A model generated the notes under the pieces. It made no database searches. It was not told the DNA's origin and saw only the letters and a program-made list of their open reading frames with translations. DNA of 64,000 bases. Origin: Saccharimonas sp963550135 (GTDB lineage: Bacteria > Patescibacteriota > Saccharimonadia > Saccharimonadales > Saccharimonadaceae). Below are positions 37,080-47,217 of the stretch, piece by piece. The position numbers were made by a program, and so were the translations under genes. Numbering within the stretch: position 1 is the first letter of the stretch; each line of letters starts with the position of its first letter. The stretch spans positions 1 to 64,000 of the forward strand of contig CAUVBP010000003.1 of NCBI GenBank assembly GCA_963550135.1, written 5' to 3'.

Positions 37080-37898
37080 TCACCATGCATAATCAGGTTC
37101 GCTCACGCCGACCATCGCGTTCAACAACTCTTCTGGAGTAACAACTTTTAAACCACCATAAATCGGATCCTGAAATTTATAGTACGGATCTACATAATAA
37201 ACTAGCGCGACGTCTTTATTGTCTGGCGTAGCAATATAGCCCGCGCCAGCAACATTATGTTCAGCGTTTGCTATTCCAGGGTATATTTTGCCAGGATTAA
37301 AAGTATAATACATTGGATATCCGTCTTGAGTATTCTTTATGAGCCTCTGTTTAAATAGTTCAATTGATGCGCTATTAATTTCCCTCACCGTTTCAATCCG
37401 ATAGCCAGCTTGATTAGTTTGAGGAAACTCATAACCGAACATATGTTTGTTAAGTATTCTTATGGCATCTCGATTATGCGTACCAAAAGGTTCATAGGTT
37501 CCCATCTCTCTAGCAAGCGTAAATTGATCTACAATTTTGCCTCTTGAAGCTAGCATCATACTTACTGTAGCTGGCGCGCAAAAGTTCCAACGCTGCTGAA
37601 TTTGTGTCGTCACGTTTAATTTATTCCTCTTGCCAATAGGAATGCCATATAATTTCTCTACTTCTTCTTTTGGCGAATTTGCCTGTGAAGCTTGGTTGTT
37701 GCTTGTCTGAGACTCTTTCCTTGCATTATGATCCGGCTGATCTTTTTTGGAATCATTCGCTATTTCTGACTTGGCGCTACTAGCTTGAGTGTCTTTAGTT
37801 ACGCTGCTCGGTCGCATCCTCGACGCCAAAACGGCAATTGATATAGCTAAAGTGCTAATAATCGCGATTACTATAATACTCTTCTTTTGTACAGCCAT
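37080..37898 (-). CDS. Membrane-anchored C39-like cysteine protease
   Basis: 272 aa from ATG 37898. Signal anchor (SIIVIAIISTLAISIAVLA), a low-complexity Ser/Lys/Asn linker to about residue 80, then a peptidase C39_2-like domain: QQRWNFCAPATVSMMLASRG (catalytic Cys), AEHNVAGAGYIATPD (His), VYYVDPYYKF (Asp). It probably cleaves peptides or cell-wall links outside the cell. It lies between the 16S terminator and the tRNA cluster, so protein-coding DNA separates 16S from 23S. A TATACT box is about 13 bases before the ATG. Confidence 0.8.
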   Translation of the reverse strand: MAVQKKSIIVIAIISTLAISIAVLASRMRPSSVTKDTQASSAKSEIANDSKKDQPDHNARKESQTSNNQASQANSPKEEVEKLYGIPIGKRNKLNVTTQIQQRWNFCAPATVSMMLASRGKIVDQFTLAREMGTYEPFGTHNRDAIRILNKHMFGYEFPQTNQAGYRIETVREINSASIELFKQRLIKNTQDGYPMYYTFNPGKIYPGIANAEHNVAGAGYIATPDNKDVALVYYVDPYYKFQDPIYGGLKVVTPEELLNAMVGVSEPDYAW

Positions 37899-37931
37899 GG
37901 TCTTAATCTTAAGTATACAGCATTTATACCA

Positions 37932-37966
37932 CCGAAAAACCAAAAGACCCCTGCTAACAGGGGTCA
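37932..37966 (-). terminator. Terminator of the 16S unit
   Basis: GACCCCTG-TTAG-CAGGGGTC followed by TTTTGGTTTTTC on the minus strand, before the protease gene. Confidence 0.8.
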
Positions 37967-38128
37967 TACATGGCTTAACAACTTGATTGTGCAATCTATC
38001 TCAATCTGTGGTAAATTTTAGCCTTGCCCCTAAGGGCTGAATTCGAAAGCGAAATTTACTAAAACTTTCGAAAAGACCGACCTAGCTTCAAAGGCTGATT
38101 TCTCGAGCCTTTGGCATAACTCTCCCTA

Positions 38129-39606
<1,478 letters not shown>

Positions 39607-39651
39607 ATGCTTCATTTGAAGCGTCTACTCAAAAATAGACTGACGATGATA

Positions 39652-39672
39652 ATTGCACAATCAAATTGTTAA
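39652..39672 (-). repeat. Pre-16S processing stem
   Basis: 21 bases here match the reverse complement of 37975-37995 at 20 of 21 positions, the odd one being a G-U pair. Together they bracket 16S. The rest of 39607-39738 is leader without genes. Confidence 0.75.
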
Positions 39673-39738
39673 ATTACTATTAACCTGACTGCTAAGATGC
39701 AATTTGTAAGTTTATCTCTCGCAACCAGACTGTTCACT

Positions 39739-39767
39739 ATTGTAGCGCTCTAACCTAATCAAGTCAA
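39739..39767 (-). promoter_or_regulatory. Promoter of 16S rRNA
   Basis: TTGACT (39767-39762), 17-bp spacer, TACAAT (39744-39739). Directly after the PAP2-like gene. Confidence 0.8.
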
Positions 39768-39777
39768 CACCCTATCG

Positions 39778-40209
39778 CTAGTTTTTTGTAGCTAAAAATA
39801 CAACGATACCCGCTAGTAAGCCAATTACAGCACCGACTACCACTTCCAAAGGGGTATGTCCCTTAGCGCTACGCGGCTTCGATACATCAAATTTCGAGAT
39901 ATCAATAACTTGCTTGATAGCCTCGCCCTGCTCGCCAACAGATCGCCGTACCATCAATGCGTCGTACATCACAATCGCTGCTAGAGCTAATGCCAAACCA
40001 AACAAACCACTGCCGACTCCGTCTTTCAAACCGATAATCGATACTAGCGACATCATCGTAGCACTATGAGCGCTTGGCATATTTCCCGATATGTACAGAT
40101 GATCAAACACTTTCAAGGTACGCATCTTAATAGCAGCAACGACATACTTACCGCACTGCGCCATAGCCCAACCGACAGCAAAAGCTATTATATAAGGGGA
40201 TACTACCAT
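39778..40209 (-). CDS. Divergent PAP2-family (DUF212) membrane protein
   Basis: 143 aa, four helices. ISGNMPSAHSATMMSL (family SGGMPSSHSA), MYDALMVRRSVGEQGEAI and AKGHTPLEVVVGAVIGLLAG are the three blocks of the divergent PAP2 family, with the core His and Arg residues kept. Possibly a lipid phosphatase for carrier lipids. Three bases after the gyrA stop, so probably read from the gyrBA transcript. Confidence 0.85.
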   Translation of the reverse strand: MVVSPYIIAFAVGWAMAQCGKYVVAAIKMRTLKVFDHLYISGNMPSAHSATMMSLVSIIGLKDGVGSGLFGLALALAAIVMYDALMVRRSVGEQGEAIKQVIDISKFDVSKPRSAKGHTPLEVVVGAVIGLLAGIVVFLATKN

Positions 40210-40212
40210 CCG

Positions 40213-42765
40213 CTATTTTTCTCCTTCGTCTGTATCACGTATAATCCCCATTGACGAAACTGTATCTCCGTCATTAATACGCATCACTCGAACACCCTGA
40301 GTAGTACGGCCAAGTGCTGGAATATCGTCAAGCGACACTCGGATAGTCTGTCCATTTTGACTAATCATAATTGCCTCAATCGCATCCTTCTCAAGCGTTT
40401 GAACAGCAACTATCGGACCAGTTTTTGCCGTAACAACAGCAGCCTTCACACCAACGCCGCCGCGGCGGTGACTCGGAAAATTAGCTACCTTGGTTACTTT
40501 GCCGAACCCGTTTGCGCTCATCACCAGCAATTTTTGATCAGCTGAAGTTACAATATCCATACCTACAACACTATCGTCCGTTCGTAGTCGCACACCACGC
40601 ACACCGCGAGCAGCACGTCCCATCGGACGACACTCCTCCTCGCTAAAGCGAACCGCTTGTCCAGCTGAAGTCGAGATAATCACATCGTTCTTGCCAGTAG
40701 TTTGCTTGATCCAGCGCAGCTCATCGCCTTCATCCAAATTAATAGCAATTAAACCATTGGTGCGAATATTTGAATAGTCAGCAATCGCTGTCTTCTTGAC
40801 TGTACCCTTGGTCGTCGCCATAAATAGATAGCCTTCATCTACATTTACATCTTTAGCTAGATTGATAATTGAAGTAATTTTTTCCTCTGGCTGCAGCTGC
40901 AATAAATTGACCGCTGCTACACCCTTCGCCGCTAAGCTAGCTGCCGGCACTTCGTAGGCCTTCAGACGGAACACTCTACCCCTGTTCGTGAAAAACAGCA
41001 GCCAATCATGTGTTCCAGCTGGTACTAGCTGATCAATAACGTCTTCCTCTTTAGTGGTCATACCGCGTTTACCCTTGCCGCCGCGGTTTTGACGGCGATA
41101 ATCGCTAGCCAAGGTGCGTTTGATGTAATTTTCCGTTGTCAGCAGTACAACAGTATCCTCTTCTGGGATTAGTTCTTCATCGCTAAACTTACCGACTTCG
41201 GTGTTGATAATTTTACTACAACGGTCATCGCCATATTTATCTTTAATTTCTAGCAACTCCTCTCTAATGATGCGAAGGATTTCGTTTTCGTCAGCCAAAA
41301 CTTTTTCAAAATACGCGATCTTTTTCATTAACTCAGCTAGCTCATTCTCGATAGCTTCGCGTTCTAGACCCGTCAGCCGGCGCAATTGCATTGCCAGAAT
41401 CGCCTTGGCCTGGATAACGCTCAGCGAGAACTTTTCGATGAGCGCCTTTTCGGCTTCATCTTGCGTCTTGCTAGCCCGGATGATTCTAATTACCTCGTCG
41501 ATATTGTCCAGTGCAATTTTGTAACCTTCCAGAATATGCGCTCGCTCCTTAGCCTTGCGTAGCTCGTACTCTGTGCGGCGGCGTACCACTTGGCGGCGAT
41601 GTTTGATAAACTCATTCAGAATATCATGCAAACCCAAAACGCGCGGCTGCAGACGTGTCGCATCGTCAGCACTCGGCACCAAAGCTAGCATATTGTAATG
41701 GAAGTTAGTCTGTAACGCCGTCAATTTGTATAATTGGTTAAGTACTTTCTTCGGATAAGAGTCTTTTTTGAGCTCAATAACTACTCGCACATTACCGCGA
41801 GCCGACTCATCGCGCAAAGCGCTAATTGCCGTAATCTTTTTCTCGTGCACCAAATCGGCAATTTTTTCGATAAGCGTTGCTTTATTCACGCCATAAGGCA
41901 TCTCAGAAACTATAATTTGATGACGGCCGCGTTTGGTTTCTTCAATGTTTGCCACCGCCCGTATCGTCACGCTGCCGCGGCCGGTCGCATAAGCTTGGCG
42001 CATCGGCGCGCCACCATAAACCACCGCGCCAGTTGGGAAATCTGGGCCCTTGATACACTTCATAAGGTCATCAAGCGTTGCTTCCGGATTATCAATCAGC
42101 GTAACCGTTGCATCAACCACCTCGCCTAGATTATGCGTCGGAATATTAGTTGCCATACCAACAGCAATACCAACTTGCCCATTCAATAGTAAATTCGGCA
42201 ATTTAGCAGGCAAAACAATCGGTTCTTGGCGAGTAGAGTCATATGTATCGCGAAAATCAACCGTCTCTTTATCAATATCTGCCAAAAGCGACTCTGACAC
42301 CCGAGTCATTTTTGCTTCGGTATAACGCATAGCTGCCGGCGGGTCACCGTCCATTGAACCAAAGTTACCTTGGCCCTGAACCAACGGATAGCGCTCCACC
42401 CAATCTTGAGCCATACGTACCATCGCATCATAAATCGAACTATCGCCATGCGGATGGTATTTACCCATCACTTCACCGACAATCTGCGCACTTTTCACGG
42501 TCTTAGCTGTCGGCCCGATACCCATTTTGTCCATCACATACACAATACGACGATGAACTGGCTTCATACCATCGCGTACGTCCGGTAAAGCACGGTCAAC
42601 TATGACCGACATTGAATACCGGATAAAGCTATCCTCCATAACATCTTCTACTGTTCGGATTTCGACAGACTTTGAATGGCTAACGTCGTTAGTCTGATCA
42701 ATAATCTCGCCTTCGACTGGTTTTTTTGACTCTGGTTTCATATTCCTATCCTTCTTCTCGTCCAT
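40213..42765 (-). CDS. gyrA: DNA gyrase subunit A
   Basis: 850 aa. Breakage-reunion domain with catalytic Tyr in DGDPPAAMRYTEAKM, quinolone region HGDSSIYDAMVRMAQDW, and the beta-pinwheel C-terminal domain. The GyrA box QNRGGKG (in DYRRQNRGGKGKRGM) marks it as gyrase rather than Topo IV. Introduces negative supercoils with GyrB. Starts one base after the gyrB stop. Confidence 0.97.
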   Translation of the reverse strand: MDEKKDRNMKPESKKPVEGEIIDQTNDVSHSKSVEIRTVEDVMEDSFIRYSMSVIVDRALPDVRDGMKPVHRRIVYVMDKMGIGPTAKTVKSAQIVGEVMGKYHPHGDSSIYDAMVRMAQDWVERYPLVQGQGNFGSMDGDPPAAMRYTEAKMTRVSESLLADIDKETVDFRDTYDSTRQEPIVLPAKLPNLLLNGQVGIAVGMATNIPTHNLGEVVDATVTLIDNPEATLDDLMKCIKGPDFPTGAVVYGGAPMRQAYATGRGSVTIRAVANIEETKRGRHQIIVSEMPYGVNKATLIEKIADLVHEKKITAISALRDESARGNVRVVIELKKDSYPKKVLNQLYKLTALQTNFHYNMLALVPSADDATRLQPRVLGLHDILNEFIKHRRQVVRRRTEYELRKAKERAHILEGYKIALDNIDEVIRIIRASKTQDEAEKALIEKFSLSVIQAKAILAMQLRRLTGLEREAIENELAELMKKIAYFEKVLADENEILRIIREELLEIKDKYGDDRCSKIINTEVGKFSDEELIPEEDTVVLLTTENYIKRTLASDYRRQNRGGKGKRGMTTKEEDVIDQLVPAGTHDWLLFFTNRGRVFRLKAYEVPAASLAAKGVAAVNLLQLQPEEKITSIINLAKDVNVDEGYLFMATTKGTVKKTAIADYSNIRTNGLIAINLDEGDELRWIKQTTGKNDVIISTSAGQAVRFSEEECRPMGRAARGVRGVRLRTDDSVVGMDIVTSADQKLLVMSANGFGKVTKVANFPSHRRGGVGVKAAVVTAKTGPIVAVQTLEKDAIEAIMISQNGQTIRVSLDDIPALGRTTQGVRVMRINDGDTVSSMGIIRDTDEGEK

Positions 42766-44754
42766 TTACACATCTAGCTCATCAAGACTGACTTTATTAG
42801 CATTAGCTTGAATAAAATTCTTGCGCACTTCGACATCATCGCCCATTAACTTCGTAAAGATAGCATCAGCGCGCTCAGCATCCTTGAGTTTAACCTGTAC
42901 CAGCACTCGATTTTCCGGGTTCATAGTCGTTTCCCAGAGTTGACTAGCATCCATTTCACCGAGACCCTTATAGCGTTGTAGGGCCGACTCGCTCAGGCCA
43001 GCTTGTTTTGCCCGCGAATCGTTTAAATCAATCTGAACACCTTTCTCTTTGCGTGCCGCAATTAGCTCATCGTACCGCGCTTCAAGCGCCTCCTCATTAT
43101 ATAAGTACTCTTGTTTGCTTTGGGATAATTTCAGCTTAAACAGTGGCGGTTTAGCTAGATATATGTGCCCGCCTTCCACAACTGGCCGCATATAGCGGAA
43201 GAAAAACGTCATCAGTAGCGTCGCGATGTGGCTGCCATCAACATCGGCATCAGTCATGATGATAATTCTGTGATAGCGCAATCCGCGAATATCAAAAGCA
43301 TCACCAATACCTACGCCTACCCCTTTGATCAAGCTCAAGATTTCTCGATTGGCATACATTTTGTCTAAGCGAGCCCGCTCGGTATTGAGCACTTTACCAC
43401 GCAGAGGCAAAATCGCCTGCGTACGGCTATCGCGGCCAGTTTTTGCTGAACCGCCGGCCGAATCTCCCTCAACTATATACAATTCGCATTCCGACGGATC
43501 TTTACTAGAACAATCAGCTAATTTGCCGGGCAAGCTAGCGCCGTCAAGCGCTCCTTTACGAATTACGTTATCCCGCGCTGCCCGCGCTGCCTTGCGTGCT
43601 CGCGCCGCTAACAAGGCTTTATTGATAATTTTTTTAGCAATAGCTGGATTTTCCTCTAGATAATATGCGAAATATTCGTTCATTACTTGCTCGACATAGC
43701 GACGCACCTCTGGATTACCTAGTTTATTTTTAGTCTGGCCCTCAAACTGCGGATCTGGCAATTTTACCAATATCACCGCCGTCAGGCCCTCGCGGATATC
43801 ATCGCCAGTCAAGTTATCTTCTTTTTCTTTGAGCAAGTTATTTTTACGAGCATAATCATTGATCACCCTGGTAAGTGCTGACCTAAAGCCAACCAAATGC
43901 GTGCCGCCGTCCGGTGTCAAGACGTTATTTGCAAACGGCTTAACAGTTTCGATGTAGGAATCGTTGTATTGTACTGCTATTTCAACAACCGAATCGCTGA
44001 CTTGCTTATCGACATAGAATATCTCATCACCAAGCACATCTTTACCCTTATTCAAATTCTTGACATAGCTCTTGATGCCACCTTCAAAGTAAAACGCCTG
44101 GCGCTCGTGAGTACGCTCATCATAAACAGAGGTATAAACACCTTTAGTTAGATATGCCTGATGGCGTAAATAATTTACCACCCATTTATAATCAAATTTA
44201 ATTGTCTCCTTAAAGATTTCAGCATCTGGATAGAACGTGATACAGGTGCCATCTGGCCGATCGGTTTTTCCTATTTTCTTGAGCGGTACCACAGTTTTAC
44301 CGCGAGAAAATTCGATACGATATAGCATACCGCCTCTAACAACTTCAGCAATCAGCTTAGTAGATAGAGCATTAACCACGCTAGAACCAACACCATGCAA
44401 ACCGCTTGACACCTTGTAGCCGCCGCCGCCGAATTTACCACCAGCATGCAGAACAGTCAGGACTGTCTCAAGCGTACTAATGCCAGTCTTAGGGTGCTTA
44501 TCTACTGGAATACCACGACCATTATCAGTTACTGTCACACCGCCGTCCGCTAACAATCTCACATCAACTCGCGACCCATAACCAGCTATAGCTTCGTCTA
44601 CCGAGTTGTCGGCGATTTCTTTAATTAAATGGTGTATACCATCATATCCCGTGCTGCCAATATACATTCCTGGACGTTTACGTACTGGTTCGAGACCCTC
44701 AAGAACTTGGATCTGCGAACTATCATACGAACCATCATTTTTTTGTTTACTCAT
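42766..44754 (-). CDS. gyrB: DNA gyrase subunit B
   Basis: 662 aa. GHKL ATPase (EIADNSVDEAIAGYG, TDNGRGIPVD, SGLHGVGSSVVNALS), Toprim domain (EGDSAGGSAKTGRD with the catalytic Glu, IIIMTDADVDGSHI), C-terminal GLGEMDASQLWETTMNP. Length suits a GyrB without the E. coli insert. dnaA, dnaN and recF are not adjacent, so the gyrase operon stands apart from any origin here. Confidence 0.97.
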   Translation of the reverse strand: MSKQKNDGSYDSSQIQVLEGLEPVRKRPGMYIGSTGYDGIHHLIKEIADNSVDEAIAGYGSRVDVRLLADGGVTVTDNGRGIPVDKHPKTGISTLETVLTVLHAGGKFGGGGYKVSSGLHGVGSSVVNALSTKLIAEVVRGGMLYRIEFSRGKTVVPLKKIGKTDRPDGTCITFYPDAEIFKETIKFDYKWVVNYLRHQAYLTKGVYTSVYDERTHERQAFYFEGGIKSYVKNLNKGKDVLGDEIFYVDKQVSDSVVEIAVQYNDSYIETVKPFANNVLTPDGGTHLVGFRSALTRVINDYARKNNLLKEKEDNLTGDDIREGLTAVILVKLPDPQFEGQTKNKLGNPEVRRYVEQVMNEYFAYYLEENPAIAKKIINKALLAARARKAARAARDNVIRKGALDGASLPGKLADCSSKDPSECELYIVEGDSAGGSAKTGRDSRTQAILPLRGKVLNTERARLDKMYANREILSLIKGVGVGIGDAFDIRGLRYHRIIIMTDADVDGSHIATLLMTFFFRYMRPVVEGGHIYLAKPPLFKLKLSQSKQEYLYNEEALEARYDELIAARKEKGVQIDLNDSRAKQAGLSESALQRYKGLGEMDASQLWETTMNPENRVLVQVKLKDAERADAIFTKLMGDDVEVRKNFIQANANKVSLDELDV

Positions 44755-44916
44755 AACGAAATCACTCCCTATTTACAGTCGCTCAGCTTGTCTATTAATA
44801 CCCACATTATACCATAAAAAAAATTGTTCATTCAAGGTATTGCTGCAGTTGCCATAAGTATGATATTATAAAAGAGAGGAAAATATATCTCAAAATAACA
44901 CAAAAAGGTAAGCAAA
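44755..44916. promoter_or_regulatory. Divergent promoters of gyrB and the LPHTG gene
   Basis: Minus strand: TTGAAT (44835-44830), 18 bp, TATAAT (44811-44806), TGG before it. Plus strand: TTGCTG (44840-44845), 18 bp, TATTAT (44864-44869), TGA before it. The two -35 boxes are four bases apart. The gyrB leader is about 45 bases. Confidence 0.65.
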
Positions 44917-46575
44917 ATGTTTAGAAAGCTAGTATCAAATCTCGCCTTTAGCCCCGCATTAGTCGGACAATTAGGTTTTTATGCAAAACGGTTACGCAAA
45001 GAAGAATCGGTGCGCAGATTAGGACTTATTTTTACAGCTTTTGCGCTCGTTGTACAGTTTTTTGCCGTATTTCAGGCACCAGAGCCAGCTACCGCTGCCG
45101 ACGCTACTGATATGGTTTATGGCGGCGTATGGAGCAAGCAAGCCTTACTAAGTACCTATGACAGCAACGTCAACAATATCCGCGACCTCTACGATGCCGT
45201 CGGCATTTCTCGCAGCGATATTGACCAAGCTGGTAATAATTTGGAGTATCACAGAAGCAACGAAGGCTTATATTCTTGGGGTATGAAACCTGTATTCGGT
45301 GCAAGCCAAGGTGAAGGCGGCTACACCGTAAAAACTGGCGGTGGTACGCGAACGTTTTACTACAGACCGCAGCGGCTTTGGGGTAATTCAGGCGCTTATT
45401 CAGCTTACGTAGCTCGTTCATCAAAGACAGGAATGTGGTTCGGAATTATGCGCAGCTGCGGTAACCTAATTACACTAACCGTCCCGCCAGCTCCCGCTTG
45501 CCCTCCTGGACAATCAGGGACCTATCCAAATTGCTATACTCCGATGTGCACCGTCCCTGGCAAGACTAACCTGCCTGCGAACGACCCGAGGTGCAAAGCT
45601 GACCCTGTCGCAGTATGTTCATCGCTAACAATCGTTAACAACAAGAATACCTACCAATACACCGCCTCCAGTAACACCAGCAATGGCGCTTCAATTACCG
45701 GTTATAGATTTGTTGTCTATCGAGATGGTAAACAATTAAAAACCATCGAAAGCAAGACTCGAACTGTCACCGACAAAGAAACTGTAGCTGGTAAATATAC
45801 AGTTAAAGCTATCTTGAAAACATCTCTAGGCGACCGTACTAGTGATAGCTGTACCAAGGAATTTCAGATTGTAGAGCCAGCTAAGTGTCCGCAAAATCCT
45901 GCCTTGCTTGCCACAGATCCTAACTGTCAACCATGTCCAGGCGACACAACTTTGTGGATAAAAGATGCTAAGTGTAAAGAAGATATCATTCAAACAAAAA
46001 CCGCCCAAAATACCTCGCAAGGCAACGCCGATGCTTCGACAACTACCGCCAAGGCGTCCGATCAAATTATTTACAAAATTACTGTTACCAACAAAGGATT
46101 GAAAGCTACCGATTACACCATCACCGAGAATCTCGCCGACGTCCTCCAATATGCTTCGCTAGAAAACAAAGGAGGAGCTACCTTAACTAAGGACACCTCT
46201 GGCAGCCAAGACACAGAAACTCTATTGGTATGGCCAAAAATCACGCTAAAGCCTGGTGAAACTCAAACTCGCGTATTCAGCGTGAAACTCCAAAGCACGA
46301 TCTCGCCAAAAGCCACTGGCACTGGCAACCCTAATTCATACGATTGCAAGATGACCAATACTTTCGGCAATTCCGTGACCATTAATGTAGACTGTCCGGC
46401 ACAAAAGCAAGCAATTGAACAAACTGTTGCTCAACTTCCACACACCGGACCTGGCGAAAACATGCTATTTGCCGGAATCACCTTCGCTGTTGTCGCATTC
46501 TTCTACGCACGATCGCGTCAGCTGAAAAAGGAAGTCCGCTTAATCCGTCGAGATTTTAACTCAGGCACTATATAA
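44917..46575 (+). CDS. Large LPHTG-anchored surface protein with DUF11-like domain
   Basis: 552 aa. N-terminal helix RLGLIFTAFALVVQFFAVFQ ending in APEPATAAD (signal). Residues about 60-190 form a Trp/Tyr-rich domain (YGGVWSKQALLSTYDSN, RDLYDAVGISRSDI, SNEGLYSWGMKP). Then Cys-rich linkers (CPPGQSGTYPNCYTPMC, CPQNPALLATDPNCQPC), an Ig/PKD-like domain (CSSLTIVNNKNTYQY to CTKEFQI), a DUF11-like domain (QIIYKITVTNKGLKATDYTI), then LPHTG, a helix and a basic end. Sortase substrate. The PKD-like domain is shared with the 25590 protein. Confidence 0.85.
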   Translation: MFRKLVSNLAFSPALVGQLGFYAKRLRKEESVRRLGLIFTAFALVVQFFAVFQAPEPATAADATDMVYGGVWSKQALLSTYDSNVNNIRDLYDAVGISRSDIDQAGNNLEYHRSNEGLYSWGMKPVFGASQGEGGYTVKTGGGTRTFYYRPQRLWGNSGAYSAYVARSSKTGMWFGIMRSCGNLITLTVPPAPACPPGQSGTYPNCYTPMCTVPGKTNLPANDPRCKADPVAVCSSLTIVNNKNTYQYTASSNTSNGASITGYRFVVYRDGKQLKTIESKTRTVTDKETVAGKYTVKAILKTSLGDRTSDSCTKEFQIVEPAKCPQNPALLATDPNCQPCPGDTTLWIKDAKCKEDIIQTKTAQNTSQGNADASTTTAKASDQIIYKITVTNKGLKATDYTITENLADVLQYASLENKGGATLTKDTSGSQDTETLLVWPKITLKPGETQTRVFSVKLQSTISPKATGTGNPNSYDCKMTNTFGNSVTINVDCPAQKQAIEQTVAQLPHTGPGENMLFAGITFAVVAFFYARSRQLKKEVRLIRRDFNSGTI

Positions 46576-46613
46576 ATTATAAGATTATATAAACAAAGAT
46601 GAGGTAGCTATCA

Positions 46614-47207
46614 ATGAATAATGAAAAAATACCATCACTTAGCGATAAGCATAAAGAGCAGTACACTAGCTCTGAAGTAATCCATCGAAAAACTCAAGAG
46701 AATATTAACGCTAAAAATAAAACAGAGAAAGAAGCTAGCTCTGAAGCCTCTCAGGAACAACTGAAGAGAGCACGCCATGAAGCCTTAAACCAAGCTAGAG
46801 AAATCGCCCAAGAACGTAAAGAAAACAAAATAAAAACTAATGAAATCAGTCCGGAGAAGAAACGCCGCGGCCCTACCTCTAAACAAGAACGCAAAGCCGC
46901 TTTCGACAAGACTATGACCGAAATTCAATCCGAAATGTCACCTGCCAGCAGAACTTTCAGTAAAGTTATTCATAACCCCGCCGTCGAGAAGAGCAGCGAG
47001 GTGATTGGTAATACTGTAGCACGTCCTAATGCCATATTGTCAGGGTCAGCTGCAGCTTTTATCCTTACAGCTGGTATATATTTAGTCGCTAAGCACTTCG
47101 GATATTCGCTATCTGGCACAGAGACCATTGCCACCTTCGTCTTAGGGTGGGTCATCGGCTTGATTTACGATTACATTCGCGTCCTAATATTCGGCAAATC
47201 CAAGTAA
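46614..47207 (+). CDS. Membrane protein with charged N-terminal half
   Basis: 197 aa. The first 115 residues are Lys/Glu/Arg-rich and probably coiled coil or disordered (EASQEQLKRARHEALNQAREIAQERKEN). Then two transmembrane helices (AILSGSAAAFILTAGIYLVA and TIATFVLGWVIGLIYDYIRV). No family recognised. GATGAGG precedes the ATG. It follows the LPHTG gene by 38 bases and is convergent with the VirD4-like gene, so perhaps part of the same envelope system. Confidence 0.6.
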   Translation: MNNEKIPSLSDKHKEQYTSSEVIHRKTQENINAKNKTEKEASSEASQEQLKRARHEALNQAREIAQERKENKIKTNEISPEKKRRGPTSKQERKAAFDKTMTEIQSEMSPASRTFSKVIHNPAVEKSSEVIGNTVARPNAILSGSAAAFILTAGIYLVAKHFGYSLSGTETIATFVLGWVIGLIYDYIRVLIFGKSK

Positions 47208-47217
47208 CTTTTGCCAA

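Noticed and set aside
40213..44916. Replication origin near gyrBA
   Set aside because: No dnaA, dnaN or DnaA-box cluster next to it; the gap to the next gene holds only promoters.
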